Shown: piece by piece, positions 8,581-18,415 of the stretch | How the letters are laid out: every line of letters starts with the position of its first letter | How positions within the stretch are numbered: the first letter of the stretch is position 1 | Origin: Defluviitalea saccharophila | GTDB taxonomy: Bacteria; Bacillota; Clostridia; Lachnospirales; Defluviitaleaceae | Length of the DNA stretch: 64,000 bases | Assembly (NCBI RefSeq): GCF_038396635.1 | Contig: NZ_CP121687.1 | Span: forward strand, 1,054,001 to 1,118,000 | Reading direction: 5' to 3' | Notes under the pieces: generated by a model | Seen by the model: only the letters and a program-made list of their open reading frames with translations | Told to the model about the DNA's origin: nothing | The model's database searches: none | Made by a program: the position numbers and the translations under genes

Positions 8581-10569
8581 TTATTTCACAAGTTTTTTAA
8601 CTTTTTCAACAACATTGTCAACAGTAAATCCGAATTCTTTGAATAATATCTCTGCAGGACCGGAAGCACCAAATCTGTCTATGGTTAAAACATCTCCGTC
8701 TAATCCAATATATTTATGCCAGCCGTAAGATGAACCAGCTTCTACAACCAGTCTTGCCCTTACCCCATTTGGAAGTACGGACTCTTTGTATTCTAGGGAT
8801 TGCTCTTCAAAAATATCGGTAGATGGCATACTTACAACTCTAACATCAATGCCTTCTTCTTTTAATACCTTCCTTGCCTCATAGGCTAATTCCACTTCAG
8901 AACCGGTAGCGATTAAAATTGCATCCGGTGTTTCCTTATCGGAATCCACTAAGATATATCCTCCCTTTAAAGCTTCTTTGCCTGTTTCTTTATAGAGGGG
9001 AAGATTTTGTCTTGTCAATACGAGGGCGGTTGGACTATTTTTTCTGGTAAGCGCCGCATACCAGGCAGCTGCGGTTTCTTTTGCATCAGCCGGGCGGATA
9101 ACGGTAAAATTCGGAATACTTCTTAATGCGGCTAAATGTTCAATTGGTTCATGGGTTGGTCCGTCTTCTCCTACTCCTATACTGTCGTGAGTAAGAACAT
9201 AAATTACAGGAATACCCATTAATGCAGAAAGTCTCATGCTATGTTTCATATAGTCACTGAAAACAAAGAAGGTAGATACATAAGGAATAACGCCTCCATG
9301 AAGCATCATACCATTAGCAATTGCTGCCATAGCATGTTCTCTTACGCCGAAATGCATATTGGCTCCGGCATAATTTTCTGCACTAAAATCTCCTTTACCG
9401 TTCATAATCGTTTTGGTAGAAGGTGCAAGGTCTGCAGAACCTCCAATTAAATTAGGAATCACTTTCGCCAAACGATTTAACACTTCTCCGGAAGAAGCTC
9501 TTGTTGCAGTTGGTTTATCACTAAAACTCCAAAATTCTTCTGAATCCAAATAATCTATAGGAAGCTCTTTATTGTTCCAGCTTTCCCATTCTTTCGCCAG
9601 CTCAGGATATGCTTTTTTGTACTCTTCGTAAAGGGCATTCCATTCTTCCTCATAAGCCTGTCCTTTTTTCATGACTTCATCCATATGAGCTCTTACTTCC
9701 TCTGGTACAAAGAAAGGTTCAGTACCTGGCCAGTTTAAGTTTTCTTTAGTCGCTTTAATGTTTTCTTCTCCTAAAGGTTCTCCATGGGCTGAGGATTTTC
9801 CTTGCTTTCCTGGACATCCATAACCAATCTGAGTTTTTGCTATGATAATACTTGGTTTTTGGGTTTCAGCTTTAGCTTCTTCAATCGCTTTCGCAAGATC
9901 ATCAATTTTTGTTGCATCTTCTACTTGTAATACCTGCCATCCCATGGCTTCAAAGCGTTTTGCCACATCTTCTGTAAATGCAATATCTGTATTTCCTTCA
10001 ATAGTAATATTGTTAGAATCGTACAATACAATCAGTTTTCCTAATTTTAAAGTACCTGCCAAAGAAGCTGCTTCATAACTTATGCCTTCCATTAAACAGC
10101 CGTCGCCAGTTAGTGCATAAGTATAATGGTCCACGATTTTATGTTCAGGAGTATTAAATTTTGCACCAAGATGGGCTTCTGCTATAGCAAAACCTACCCC
10201 ATTGGCAATACCTTGTCCCAAAGGTCCGGTAGTCGTTTCTATTCCTACCGTATGTCCGTATTCAGGATGCCCCGGTGTCTTACTGCCAAATTGTCTAAAG
10301 CTTTTTAAATCATCAATAGTTAATCCGTATCCAAATAAGTGAAGCAGAGTATACAATAAGGCTGAGCCATGACCTGCTGATAAAATAAATCTATCCCTAT
10401 TCACCCAATTAGGATTCTTAGGATTGTGTCTCATATGGTTCGCCCATAATTCGTATGCGATGGGAGCCGCCCCCATTGGAAGTCCAGGATGACCTGAATT
10501 TGCTTTCTGTACAGCCTCTGCTGAAAGAATTCTTATGGCATTAATAGATAATTCATCGATTGTTCTCAT
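8581..10569 (-). CDS. tkt: Transketolase
   Basis: A 662-residue thiamine-diphosphate enzyme that moves two-carbon ketol units in the non-oxidative pentose phosphate pathway. Visible signatures are [15 protein letters not shown], the TPP-binding [26 protein letters not shown], and the second-domain [17 protein letters not shown]. The length is standard for the full-size enzyme. The ATG at 10569 is used because GAGGGAGGATAAA lies just before it; the in-frame TTG five codons earlier is part of that site. Transaldolase lies 62 bp upstream on the same strand, so the two likely form a pentose phosphate unit. Confidence 0.96.
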   Translation of the reverse strand: MRTIDELSINAIRILSAEAVQKANSGHPGLPMGAAPIAYELWANHMRHNPKNPNWVNRDRFILSAGHGSALLYTLLHLFGYGLTIDDLKSFRQFGSKTPGHPEYGHTVGIETTTGPLGQGIANGVGFAIAEAHLGAKFNTPEHKIVDHYTYALTGDGCLMEGISYEAASLAGTLKLGKLIVLYDSNNITIEGNTDIAFTEDVAKRFEAMGWQVLQVEDATKIDDLAKAIEEAKAETQKPSIIIAKTQIGYGCPGKQGKSSAHGEPLGEENIKATKENLNWPGTEPFFVPEEVRAHMDEVMKKGQAYEEEWNALYEEYKKAYPELAKEWESWNNKELPIDYLDSEEFWSFSDKPTATRASSGEVLNRLAKVIPNLIGGSADLAPSTKTIMNGKGDFSAENYAGANMHFGVREHAMAAIANGMMLHGGVIPYVSTFFVFSDYMKHSMRLSALMGIPVIYVLTHDSIGVGEDGPTHEPIEHLAALRSIPNFTVIRPADAKETAAAWYAALTRKNSPTALVLTRQNLPLYKETGKEALKGGYILVDSDKETPDAILIATGSEVELAYEARKVLKEEGIDVRVVSMPSTDIFEEQSLEYKESVLPNGVRARLVVEAGSSYGWHKYIGLDGDVLTIDRFGASGPAEILFKEFGFTVDNVVEKVKKLVK

Positions 10570-10631
10570 TTTATCCTCCCTCAACCCAAAAATAATTTTT
10601 ATATTTTCTTATTTATTTTTATACTATAAAC

Positions 10632-11279
10632 CTATTTTTTAGGTACACCTTCCCAGTCTTTAAGGAAACGTTCAATTCCAAGATCCGTCATAGGATGTTT
10701 TGTCATTTGGACGATAACATTATAAGGAATGGTTGCAATATGAGCACCTATACGCGCTGCCTGGATAACATGGATTGGATTTCTAACACTGGCAGCAATG
10801 ACTTCTGTCTCAATATCATGGATACTAAAGATTTCTACGATCTCTTCAATCAAATTCATACCTTCGTTGCCTATATCGTCTAAACGTCCTAGGAATGGGC
10901 TTACATAGGTTGCACCGGCTCTTGCAGCAAGTAATGCCTGGGTTGCTGAAAAAATTAATGTAACATTGGTTTTGATGTTTTCTGCACTAAGGATTTTTAC
11001 TGCTTTTAATCCTTCAATGGTCATTGGAATTTTGATGACGATGTTTTTATGTATTTTAGCCAATTCTCTTGCTTCTTTTACCATACCTTCTGATTCCAAA
11101 CTAATTACTTCTGCACTAATTGGTCCGTCAACAATGGTTGTAATCTCTTTTACTACTTCAATAAAGTCTCTTCCTTCCTTTGCGATAAGAGAAGGATTGG
11201 TGGTTACTCCACTAATAACACCCATGTCATTAGCCTTTTTAATTTCTTCAACATTAGCGGTATCAATAAATATTTTCAT
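10632..11279 (-). CDS. tal: Transaldolase / fructose-6-phosphate aldolase-like (TalC type)
   Basis: A 215-residue member of the small transaldolase family. It carries the N-terminal [32 protein letters not shown], the Schiff-base lysine in IVIKIPMT, and [13 protein letters not shown]. Proteins of this size act either as transaldolase or as fructose-6-phosphate aldolase; adjacency to transketolase favours transaldolase. The ATG at 11279 is preferred over the one at 11285 because AGGAG sits 8 bp before it instead of 2. It probably begins a tal-tkt transcription unit. Confidence 0.92.
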   Translation of the reverse strand: MKIFIDTANVEEIKKANDMGVISGVTTNPSLIAKEGRDFIEVVKEITTIVDGPISAEVISLESEGMVKEARELAKIHKNIVIKIPMTIEGLKAVKILSAENIKTNVTLIFSATQALLAARAGATYVSPFLGRLDDIGNEGMNLIEEIVEIFSIHDIETEVIAASVRNPIHVIQAARIGAHIATIPYNVIVQMTKHPMTDLGIERFLKDWEGVPKK

Positions 11280-11580
11280 CGCCATTTCTCCTTTAACTTA
11301 TATTTTTTATTTTAATTATAGTTTTGCCTTAGTAAGTATTTTTACCATTCTTACTTAAAAAATATTTTTCTTATAAAATTCGAGATTCTAAAAGTATATA
11401 TTTCGCCACCTTACTTTTTAAGTGCATTTTAAAAAGTTACATTTCTATTATATGTATTGGTACAATCAATGTCAAATAATATATTGTTTTTTAAGTTTCA
11501 TATAGTTAATTTTATTGTATGCCTTGTTTTTACCTCTCACAAGGTCAAATGACTCAATAAATTTCAAATTGCTCCTACGG

Positions 11581-11609
11581 TTGATTTGTACGTACATTTG
11601 TGATACTAT
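11581..11609 (+). promoter_or_regulatory. Possible promoter of the Ntn hydrolase gene, in a 392-bp gene-free stretch
   Basis: TTGATT (11581-11586) and TACTAT (11604-11609) are separated by 17 bp, about 70 bp before the start codon at 11678. The rest of the gap from 11286 to 11677 is AT-rich and shows no gene, repeat or recognisable RNA. Confidence 0.4.
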
Positions 11610-11677
11610 ATGTGTATACCATAATTATTAATATCCATTTTATTGGTTAACATTATATCTCATAGGGAGGTAAAAAG

Positions 11678-12763
11678 ATGAGAAAGATACTGTGGATTAT
11701 GGCGCTCGTTATTCTAGTATCTATTGGTAATCAGACTTATGCCTGCAGCGGCTACGCTGTTTATAAGGAGAATGTGTATTATGGTATGAATTGGGATTAT
11801 CCTCCCGGATATGATGCCACTTTAAGTATTGTAAACAAAGAAGATATGAGAATTTTTTTGGTATATGATAGTGACGGCAATTTTTTTACCGGTATGAACG
11901 ATCAAGGATTATTTGCCATGACCATTATGGTAACACCAGAAGAAGATTTTGGACTACTACATGAAAACTCCTATAACAATGTGGAACACATTGTTGCCAA
12001 AGACCTTTTTTTTGAATCACTTTTTAATTATTCCAATATGAATCAAGTCAACAATTACTTAAAGGATAAAAGGTTATTTTATTCCACAATAAAATTACAT
12101 AATATGCTTGCAGATACCAATGGCAATGCTCAGATTGTTGAGGTTGGCAAAGACAAAAATAGGATTACAGCCATCAAAGACAATTTTCTTCTCATCTCTA
12201 ATTTTCCCCAATATTATTTCGAAAACACTCCTTATAATCAAATTGTCGCTAATGGCTCCGACCGATATATAGCAGGGTATGACTATATACTTAAAAACAT
12301 AGAGCATTTTGATCGGAATCATGGACTAAAAATGCTTGAAGCTATGAAATGTGTAGGTCCGACTTATTACACCTTATGTTCTTTTTTATTTGAGCCAAAA
12401 GAAAACACTGTTTACATTGCACTGAACAGAGACTACGAAAGAATATGGAAAATATCCATCGCCGAAGGTACCGCAGAAACTTATAAAGGATTTGAAAGTC
12501 CGATGAAAATAAAGTTTGGTGAAAGAATAACTTTATCCCAATTAAAAAAATTAACGGATTATAATGCCTCAATTCTAAAGAAATTCGATGATCAATTTAT
12601 TATAAGACCAGATTTAAGCATGCCCAATGCGTCGGAATCTCTAAAAAAGCAAACTATACTTAAGTATTTTAAAACGATTGGCTTACTAACCGGTTTCTCT
12701 ATATTAGGCATAATCTATAACAGGAGAAAATTAAGAAGAACCAATAAGGTCAAACTGCAGTAA
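11678..12763 (+). CDS. Exported Ntn hydrolase of the choloylglycine hydrolase / C45 acyltransferase type
   Basis: A 361-residue protein with a classical signal peptide (MRKILWIMALVILVSIG) and a likely signal-peptidase site TYA|C. The Cys at residue 23 would thus become the mature N-terminal residue. Its context (CSGYAVYKENVYYGMNWDYPPG) matches the nucleophile region of linear amide C-N hydrolases, where an N-terminal Cys attacks an amide bond. Later motifs include FTGMNDQGLFAMT and a NFPQYYFENTPYNQ segment. Near the C-terminus a hydrophobic segment (IGLLTGFSILGIIYN) followed by RRKLRR would anchor the enzyme outside the cell. AGGGAGG lies before the ATG. The substrate (bile salt, N-acyl homoserine lactone, penicillin or other) cannot be told. 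Confidence 0.78.
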   Translation: MRKILWIMALVILVSIGNQTYACSGYAVYKENVYYGMNWDYPPGYDATLSIVNKEDMRIFLVYDSDGNFFTGMNDQGLFAMTIMVTPEEDFGLLHENSYNNVEHIVAKDLFFESLFNYSNMNQVNNYLKDKRLFYSTIKLHNMLADTNGNAQIVEVGKDKNRITAIKDNFLLISNFPQYYFENTPYNQIVANGSDRYIAGYDYILKNIEHFDRNHGLKMLEAMKCVGPTYYTLCSFLFEPKENTVYIALNRDYERIWKISIAEGTAETYKGFESPMKIKFGERITLSQLKKLTDYNASILKKFDDQFIIRPDLSMPNASESLKKQTILKYFKTIGLLTGFSILGIIYNRRKLRRTNKVKLQ

Positions 12764-12792
12764 CCCCTAGATCAAATTACATGGATCTTTTT

Positions 12793-12905
12793 CTCACAAG
12801 AAAGTTTGGTCCCTTGCAAGCAAGGAACTTTCTTATTTCCCAAGGAAAAGTTTCCCTTGCGAAACTCTCGCACCGAGCACGGTCGGCAAAGCCGACACAA
12901 TACAA
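12793..12905 (-). repeat. Dispersed palindromic repeat, copy A (with extra GC-rich arms)
   Basis: Contains AAGAAAGTT (12798-12806) and its complement AACTTTCTT (12826-12834) around a TTGCAAGCAAGG loop, followed to 12905 by further short inverted repeats. The core matches copy C at 53125-53191 and part of copies B and D. Like them it lies just past a minus-strand terminator hairpin, here that of the MATE gene. Confidence 0.7.
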
Positions 12906-12907
12906 TA

Positions 12908-12956
12908 AGCTCCCCTATAGTACACAATTTTTAAACTGTATACTATAAGGGGAGCT
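12908..12956 (-). terminator. Terminator hairpin downstream of the MATE gene
   Basis: Long inverted repeat AGCTCCCCTATAGTA (12908-12922) against TACTATAaGGGGAGCT (12941-12956). It lies in the convergent gap between the Ntn hydrolase and MATE genes and may serve both strands. Its U-tract is modest. Confidence 0.55.
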
Positions 12957-13014
12957 ATTATATTGCCATAGATATTAGGTTCAATCAAATGTGGAAATGT
13001 GAACAAACAGGCAC

Positions 13015-14382
13015 CTATTTTTGCAGTGCTAAAACTAAAGCATGATCTTCGTCTAATTTGCGCATATCTCTCCAAACAAAAATACCTGTAATAATAGATG
13101 AAATAAAGTCAGCGGTTGGTGCCGACAACCATACTCCTGTAAGTCCAAAAATCGGCGGTAAAATAAGGAGAAGCGGAATCAGGAGTGTTACTTGTCTTAG
13201 CAAACTTAAAAACATAGATATTTTAGCTTTGCCTATGGCTTGGAAATAGTTGGCGCTTACAATCTGAAAACCGATGATAGGCATCATAGCTAAATAAACT
13301 CGAATCCCGCTGGAGCCAATTCTAATCAGCTCTGGATCATTATTAAAAATCCTTATAATTCCTTGTGGAAATACCTGCACTGTGATAAATCCAATTAAAG
13401 AAATCATAGTAGCTGCACCCACTGCTAATTTCAGTGTATGTTTCACCCGATCATATTGTTTTGCTCCATAATTATAACCAATAATAGGCTGTGCCCCTTG
13501 ATTGATTCCAAAGATCGGCATAAAGAAAATCATAACGGCGCTGGAAATAATACTCATTGCACCAATTGCCAAATCTCCGCCATGGGCCTTTAAAGCGTTA
13601 TTGGATAAAAGCTGAACTACACTGGCAGCCAGCTGCATGGCAAAAGGCGACATACCAATAGCAAAAATACCCATGACAATTTCTTTTGAAGGCTTCATAT
13701 GTTTTCTGTGAATCTTTAAAATACTTTTCTTACTATTAAAATAAGACAATACATAAATCGTATTGGCAAGCTGCCCTATAATTGTTGCATAAGCCGCTCC
13801 TTTTACCCCCATATTAAATACAAAGATAAAAATTGGGTCCAAAATGGTATTAATGATTGCTCCAAGGAGCATCGTTAACATTGCAGCCTTTGGATTGCCC
13901 TCTGCTCTTATAATGTTATTGAGACCAAAGCCCAGAGCATTAAAAATGGCTCCATACAAAATAATAACGATATAATCTTTAGCATACCCGATCGTATCTG
14001 GACTTGCCCCAAAGATCACAAGAAGTGGGTCTATGAAAATAAGTCCTAATACAGTAATTGCTAAAGAAACAATTACAAGAAGGGTAAAAGCATTCCCTAA
14101 AATATGTTCTGCCTCATCTTGTCGCTTTTCGCCCAGTCGAATTGAAATTAAAGCAGTACTTCCAATTCCTATAAGCATACCAAATGCCATCATAACTGTC
14201 ATGATAGGAAAAACAAGACCTATTCCCGTAATTGCCAAGGCATTTACCCCTTGCCCAATAAAAATTCTGTCTACAATGTTATACAAAGCATTCACTAACA
14301 TTCCAACAATGGCAGGAATAGAAAACTTTAAAAGCAGGGTTCCAATATGTTCACTTCTTAATTGTTCTTGTCTATCTTCCAT
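13015..14382 (-). CDS. MATE-family multidrug efflux transporter
   Basis: A 455-residue polytopic protein with about twelve membrane segments in two similar halves. It has the MATE pattern ALYNIVDRIFIGQGVNALAITGIGLVFPI and the second-half equivalent GINQGAQPIIGYNYGAK. These proteins export drugs or metabolites using a Na+ or H+ gradient. The ATG at 14382 is chosen because GGGAGGAAATACAAC precedes it; the ATG at 14403 lies upstream of that site. It overlaps the end of the marR gene by 11 bp, so the two are coupled and share the MarR-controlled promoter. This suggests induction by a toxic ligand, identity unknown. Confidence 0.93.
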   Translation of the reverse strand: MEDRQEQLRSEHIGTLLLKFSIPAIVGMLVNALYNIVDRIFIGQGVNALAITGIGLVFPIMTVMMAFGMLIGIGSTALISIRLGEKRQDEAEHILGNAFTLLVIVSLAITVLGLIFIDPLLVIFGASPDTIGYAKDYIVIILYGAIFNALGFGLNNIIRAEGNPKAAMLTMLLGAIINTILDPIFIFVFNMGVKGAAYATIIGQLANTIYVLSYFNSKKSILKIHRKHMKPSKEIVMGIFAIGMSPFAMQLAASVVQLLSNNALKAHGGDLAIGAMSIISSAVMIFFMPIFGINQGAQPIIGYNYGAKQYDRVKHTLKLAVGAATMISLIGFITVQVFPQGIIRIFNNDPELIRIGSSGIRVYLAMMPIIGFQIVSANYFQAIGKAKISMFLSLLRQVTLLIPLLLILPPIFGLTGVWLSAPTADFISSIITGIFVWRDMRKLDEDHALVLALQK

Positions 14383-14827
14383 GTTGTATTTCCTCCCTTT
14401 CATAATATCTATGAATATTTTTCGTCATTGCTTCCAGAAGCTCTTCTGCTTTCTTAGAATCTTCTATAGAAAAGTCAGATAATAAAATCTCTGTCCAGCT
14501 TCTTAATATTTTATAAATATCCTCTTCAATATTTTTTGCTTTCTGTGTTAAAAAAACAAGCTGAGCCCTATGATCTTTTGAATCGGTTCTTCTGTAGATA
14601 TATCCTTCTTCCTCAAGCCGTTTAATTGCTCTAGCAGTTGTACCTTTATCAATATCCAAAAAATCTGCCATTTCTTCCTGGCGTATTCCATCTTTGTGAT
14701 AAAGGACGTTTAGAAAGATAAACTGACCGCTTCCTATTCCGTACGGTTCCAGCTTTTTATTGATATAGCACTGTCCTTGACGATAAATAATTGAAATATA
14801 TTTGCCTATTGATTTACACTCTTCCAT
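14372..14827 (-). CDS. MarR-family transcriptional repressor
   Basis: A 151-residue winged-helix regulator. The typical core is RQEEMADFLDIDKGTTARAIKRLEEEGYIYRRTDSKDHRAQLVFLT, where DKGTTARAIKRL is the recognition helix and DSKDHRAQ the wing. Its stop overlaps the start of the MATE gene. Upstream, two copies of a near-palindrome lie across its promoter, so it very likely represses its own operon and is released by a ligand. AAAGGAG stands before the ATG and the leader is very short. Confidence 0.93.
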   Translation of the reverse strand: MEECKSIGKYISIIYRQGQCYINKKLEPYGIGSGQFIFLNVLYHKDGIRQEEMADFLDIDKGTTARAIKRLEEEGYIYRRTDSKDHRAQLVFLTQKAKNIEEDIYKILRSWTEILLSDFSIEDSKKAEELLEAMTKNIHRYYEREEIQHGR

Positions 14828-14844
14828 GACTATACTCCTTTATA

Positions 14845-14897
14845 ATAGTTGCATTGACAACTATATCACAGTAATAAATAGTTGTCAATGCAACTAT
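14845..14897 (-). promoter_or_regulatory. marR-MATE promoter with two MarR operators
   Basis: Two 20-bp elements, atagttgcattgacaactat (14845-14864) and its exact reverse complement (14878-14897), are separated by 13 bp; each is itself near-palindromic (ATAGTTG-N6-CAACTAT). On the minus strand TTGACA (14883-14888) and TATAGT (14860-14865) are 17 bp apart. The -35 lies in the upstream operator and the -10 touches the downstream one, so bound repressor would block RNA polymerase. Confidence 0.85.
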
Positions 14898-15002
14898 TTG
14901 AACAAATATTTTTCATAGATTTATTATTATTTGTTTACAATTAAATTTTTATATCATAATATTAAAGTACAAAGTTTTTATAGAATGAAAGAAGGATGTT
15001 CT

Positions 15003-15725
15003 TTGGTTATAAAAAAAAGCGACTCAAAACAATATCCAAATCGCATAATGGAAATTGACTTCTTAAGAGGCATTGCAATTATTCTGATGATGTTGTTCCA
15101 TTTTTTATATGACTTACAGGCATTTTATAATATTCCCATCCCTTCCTGGAATCATTTTTGGTATTATGAAGGTAAATTATCTGCCATTCTTTTTATGCTT
15201 TTGGCTGGGATAAGCTGTACTTTTAGTAAAAATAATTTAATCAGAGGGTTTAAGGTTTTTTTAATAGGAATGCTTTTAACCATTGGCACCTATATATTGA
15301 TGCCCGAAGAATATATACGATTTGGCATTCTTCATCTTCTCGGTCTAAGCATGATTTTATTTCATTACATAAGAGTGATCCCTCTTTTATGGACCGGTGT
15401 TTTGTCTATAATGATTATTATTTTAGGTATTATTATGGACCGCATCACTATTAACACATGGCTTTTAAGTCCTATAGGACTCATCCATGACAGTTTTAAC
15501 TCAATGGATTATTATCCTCTATTCCCCTGGTTTGGCGTCTTTTTAATTGGAACATTAATTGGGAGAACCGTCTACAAAGAGAAAAAAAGCATCTTTAATA
15601 AAACCTGTCAAGATGGACTTCTTAACTTTCTCGGCAGGCATTCTCTATTCATTTATTTGATTCATCAGCCGATCTTCTTGCTCATACTATATGTGGTTTT
15701 TCATTTCATATTAAAAATCGGTTAG
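15003..15725 (+). CDS. DUF1624 / heparan-alpha-glucosaminide N-acetyltransferase-like membrane protein
   Basis: A multi-pass membrane protein of about 240 residues. It has the family signature RIMEIDFLRGIAIILMMLFHFLYDL near the N-terminus and a terminal FLGRHSLFIYLIHQPIF, as in acyltransferases that move acetyl groups across the membrane. The acceptor is unknown. The start is uncertain: the TTG at 15003 has AAGGA 6 bp upstream, while the ATG codons at 14985 and 14931 lack a good site. It is divergent from marR and lies close to the MarR operators, which could also affect it. Confidence 0.75.
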   Translation: MVIKKSDSKQYPNRIMEIDFLRGIAIILMMLFHFLYDLQAFYNIPIPSWNHFWYYEGKLSAILFMLLAGISCTFSKNNLIRGFKVFLIGMLLTIGTYILMPEEYIRFGILHLLGLSMILFHYIRVIPLLWTGVLSIMIIILGIIMDRITINTWLLSPIGLIHDSFNSMDYYPLFPWFGVFLIGTLIGRTVYKEKKSIFNKTCQDGLLNFLGRHSLFIYLIHQPIFLLILYVVFHFILKIG

Positions 15726-15854
15726 TATCATTTGTTAAGTTTTCTTATTGAATTTACATTTTAATTTTCTTACGATATAATAGGAATATAATACTACATA
15801 CCTATTATTCTTTGATACTATATACCTATCCTGATATCTGAAAGGATTAATACT

Positions 15855-16661
15855 ATGAATAACTTTTTTGAAGGATTGGAAGCATTAGGCTTTGAAAATT
15901 TAGACAAATTGACTATATACGAAGAAAAACAGGAAACCCAGGATATCCCCGCAGTAGAAAAAAAAGAAACTACAGAAGAGGACTGCCTTTATGAAAAATC
16001 TTATACTTGTCCCGTTTGTTCTTTGAATTTTAAGGCGAAAACAGTAAAATCCGGGAAAGCCCGTCTGGTCTCTACGGATACAGATTTTAAGCCTAATTAT
16101 TCGGTCATTAACCCGATGAAGTATGATGTTATTCTATGTCCTTATTGCGGCTATGCAGCATTAACTCAATATTTTAATAGTCTCCGTGCTACTCAGATAG
16201 AATGGATTAAAAATCAGATTTCTTCTGTATTTAAGACGAAATTATATCCAAATGTATATACTATTGAAATTGCCATCGAAAGATATAAGCTGGCTTTGCT
16301 TAATGCCATTGTAAAAAAAGCAAGAATGAGTGAAAAAGCATATATATGTTTAAAAATTGCATGGCTTTATAGAGAGTTGGAAGATAAAGATAATGAACAC
16401 CGCTTTTTAGAACAAGCCCTTAAAGGCTTTCTGGAAGCTTTTGAGAAGGAACGTTTTCCCGTCTGCGGCATGAATGAGCATACATTAACATATTTAATAG
16501 GTGACCTTTACAGACGCACTGGAGATACCGATAATGCTCTAAAATGGCTTAGTGATGTGCTTCTTTCAAGAAATGTAAATGCTCGATTAAAAGATAAAGC
16601 AAGAGATGTAAAAGATGTGATTAAAGAAGATCGGCAAAAAAATCAAAATAAAGATCAATAA
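15855..16661 (+). CDS. DUF2225 family protein
   Basis: A 268-residue soluble protein with an acidic N-terminus of about 45 residues. A Cys-rich part follows: TCPVCSLNFKAKTVKSGKARL, then KPNYSVINPMKYDVILCPYCGYAA. The two CPxC pairs probably bind zinc. The C-terminal half is helical and looks like tetratricopeptide-type repeats (AWLYRELEDKDNEHRFLEQALKGF, YRRTGDTDNALKWLSDVL). The family is common in Clostridia and has no established function. Single-gene unit with a terminator. Confidence 0.85.
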   Translation: MNNFFEGLEALGFENLDKLTIYEEKQETQDIPAVEKKETTEEDCLYEKSYTCPVCSLNFKAKTVKSGKARLVSTDTDFKPNYSVINPMKYDVILCPYCGYAALTQYFNSLRATQIEWIKNQISSVFKTKLYPNVYTIEIAIERYKLALLNAIVKKARMSEKAYICLKIAWLYRELEDKDNEHRFLEQALKGFLEAFEKERFPVCGMNEHTLTYLIGDLYRRTGDTDNALKWLSDVLLSRNVNARLKDKARDVKDVIKEDRQKNQNKDQ

Positions 16662-16691
16662 AAAAGTTCCCTACATAATGTAGAGAACTTT
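16662..16691. terminator. Bidirectional terminator between the DUF2225 gene and ilvB2
   Basis: AAAAGTTCcCTAC against GTAGaGAACTTTT with a 5-nt loop. It has A-runs and T-runs on both sides and lies between two convergent genes, so it can end the ilv-leu transcript and the plus-strand transcript. Confidence 0.85.
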
Positions 16692-16715
16692 TTTATTGCA
16701 TAGGTGCAATAAAAT

Positions 16716-18389
16716 TTAGAATTCTTCCTCTGTAATAACATCCTCTATGGCTTTTCCCGGAGGTACCATGGGCAATACTTTATTATCGATATCTACGTGA
16801 CAATCAAGTAATACGGGTTTCCTTAAGCTTAAAGCTTCTTGTAAAGCACTTTCCAATTCTTCTTTAGTCGTAATTCTATAAGCTTTTGCTCCATAAGCTT
16901 CTGCTAATTTTACAAAGTCCGGTCCTCTATCCAATGTGGTTGCAGAATATCTTCCGCCGTAAAACATCGTTTGCCATTGACGAACCATACCTAATGTACC
17001 GTTATTAATGACTACAATGACTAATGGAATATTATATGCTGTAATGGTAGCCAATTCATTGCAGTTCATTCTAAAGCTTCCGTCCCCGGCAATATGAACC
17101 ACTTGTTTTTCAGGCATTCCCAGTTGGGCTCCCATCGCTGCGCCGGTACCATATCCCATTGTTCCAAGTCCTCCTGATGTAATCAGCGTACGAGGTTTTG
17201 CGAATTTATAATATTGAGCAGTCCACATTTGATGCTGCCCTACTTCTGTAGTAATGATGGCTTCTCCGTTGGTCTTTTCGTAGATTTTTTCTATTATGTA
17301 TTGAGGTCTTAAAGTATCATCCTGGGGATAAGCAACAGGATATTCCTTCATAATTTCTTCAATTTTCTTATTCCATCCATTAGGCGTTTTCTTTTCTAAT
17401 CTTTCATTCAAGATTTTTAAAACTTCTTTTACATCCCCGATGATATAATGATGGGTTTTTATATTTTTGTTGATTTCTGCCGGGTCAATATCTATATGAA
17501 TAACCTGTGCATTTGGAGCAAATCCTTCTAACTTACTTACTACCCGATCACTAAAACGAGCCCCTATGGCAATGAGCAAATCGCATTCTGTTGCTGCAAT
17601 ATTGGACGCCTTGGTTCCATGCATTCCAATCATGCCTGTATACAATTTGTGGGTTGCAGGAAATGCTCCCTGACCCATTAAACTACAGGTCACAGGTGCA
17701 CTGATCTTTTCTACGAATTGAAGCAATTCATCAGTTGCATCCCCATAAATGATGCCTCCCCCTGCATATACAAAGGGCTTTTCCGATTGATTAATGATAT
17801 TGATTGCTTCCTCAATATCTTTTTCCCTTATATATTCCGTATATACAGGAATCGATTTTGGCTCTTGATAATGATAGTCTGCTTTTGCAGCAGTTACGTC
17901 CTTTGGAATATCAATCAATACAGGCCCCGGACGCCCTTCTTTTGCAATGTAAAAGGCTCTTCTTATAATGTCCGCTAAATCCTTTACATCTTTTACAATA
18001 AAATTATGCTTAGTAATAGGCATAGTGATTCCACAAATATCAACCTCTTGGAAACTGTCTTTACCCAATAAAGAAACCGGCACATTACCTGTAATCGCCA
18101 CCATGGGAACAGAGTCCATATATGCGGTTGCGATGCCCGTTACCAGGTTTGTTGCTCCCGGACCTGATGTCGCAATGCATACGCCTACTTTGCCCGTTGC
18201 TCTGGCATATCCGTCAGCGGCATGGGCTGCTCCTTGCTCATGAGCAGTTAAAATATGTCTTATCTCATGTTGATGTTTATATAATTCATCATAGATGTTT
18301 AGAACAGAGCCTCCCGGATACCCAAAAACCGTATCCACTCCCTGCTCTTTTAAACACTCTATTAAGATTTGTGCGCCTGTAAGTTGCAT
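16716..18389 (-). CDS. ilvB: Acetolactate synthase large subunit (second copy)
   Basis: A 557-residue thiamine-diphosphate enzyme. It has the catalytic-Glu region TAHEQGAAHAADGYARATGKVGVCIATSGPGATNLVTGIATAYMDS and the TPP motif GDGSFRMNCNELATITAYNIPLVIVVINNGTLGMVRQWQ. It condenses pyruvate to acetolactate, or with 2-oxobutyrate to acetohydroxybutyrate. It is the last gene of the ilv-leu operon and has no small subunit next to it. The first gene of the operon encodes a second, diverged catalytic subunit. This copy may use the same IlvN or work alone. RBS AAGGAGGAAATGT precedes the ATG. Confidence 0.93.
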   Translation of the reverse strand: MQLTGAQILIECLKEQGVDTVFGYPGGSVLNIYDELYKHQHEIRHILTAHEQGAAHAADGYARATGKVGVCIATSGPGATNLVTGIATAYMDSVPMVAITGNVPVSLLGKDSFQEVDICGITMPITKHNFIVKDVKDLADIIRRAFYIAKEGRPGPVLIDIPKDVTAAKADYHYQEPKSIPVYTEYIREKDIEEAINIINQSEKPFVYAGGGIIYGDATDELLQFVEKISAPVTCSLMGQGAFPATHKLYTGMIGMHGTKASNIAATECDLLIAIGARFSDRVVSKLEGFAPNAQVIHIDIDPAEINKNIKTHHYIIGDVKEVLKILNERLEKKTPNGWNKKIEEIMKEYPVAYPQDDTLRPQYIIEKIYEKTNGEAIITTEVGQHQMWTAQYYKFAKPRTLITSGGLGTMGYGTGAAMGAQLGMPEKQVVHIAGDGSFRMNCNELATITAYNIPLVIVVINNGTLGMVRQWQTMFYGGRYSATTLDRGPDFVKLAEAYGAKAYRITTKEELESALQEALSLRKPVLLDCHVDIDNKVLPMVPPGKAIEDVITEEEF

Positions 18390-18415
18390 ACATTTCCTCC
18401 TTTTCTAGAACTATA

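Noticed and set aside
16716-18389. Second ilvB as a decayed duplicate
   Set aside because: Length, TPP motif and catalytic Glu region are intact and the gene has a strong ribosome binding site.
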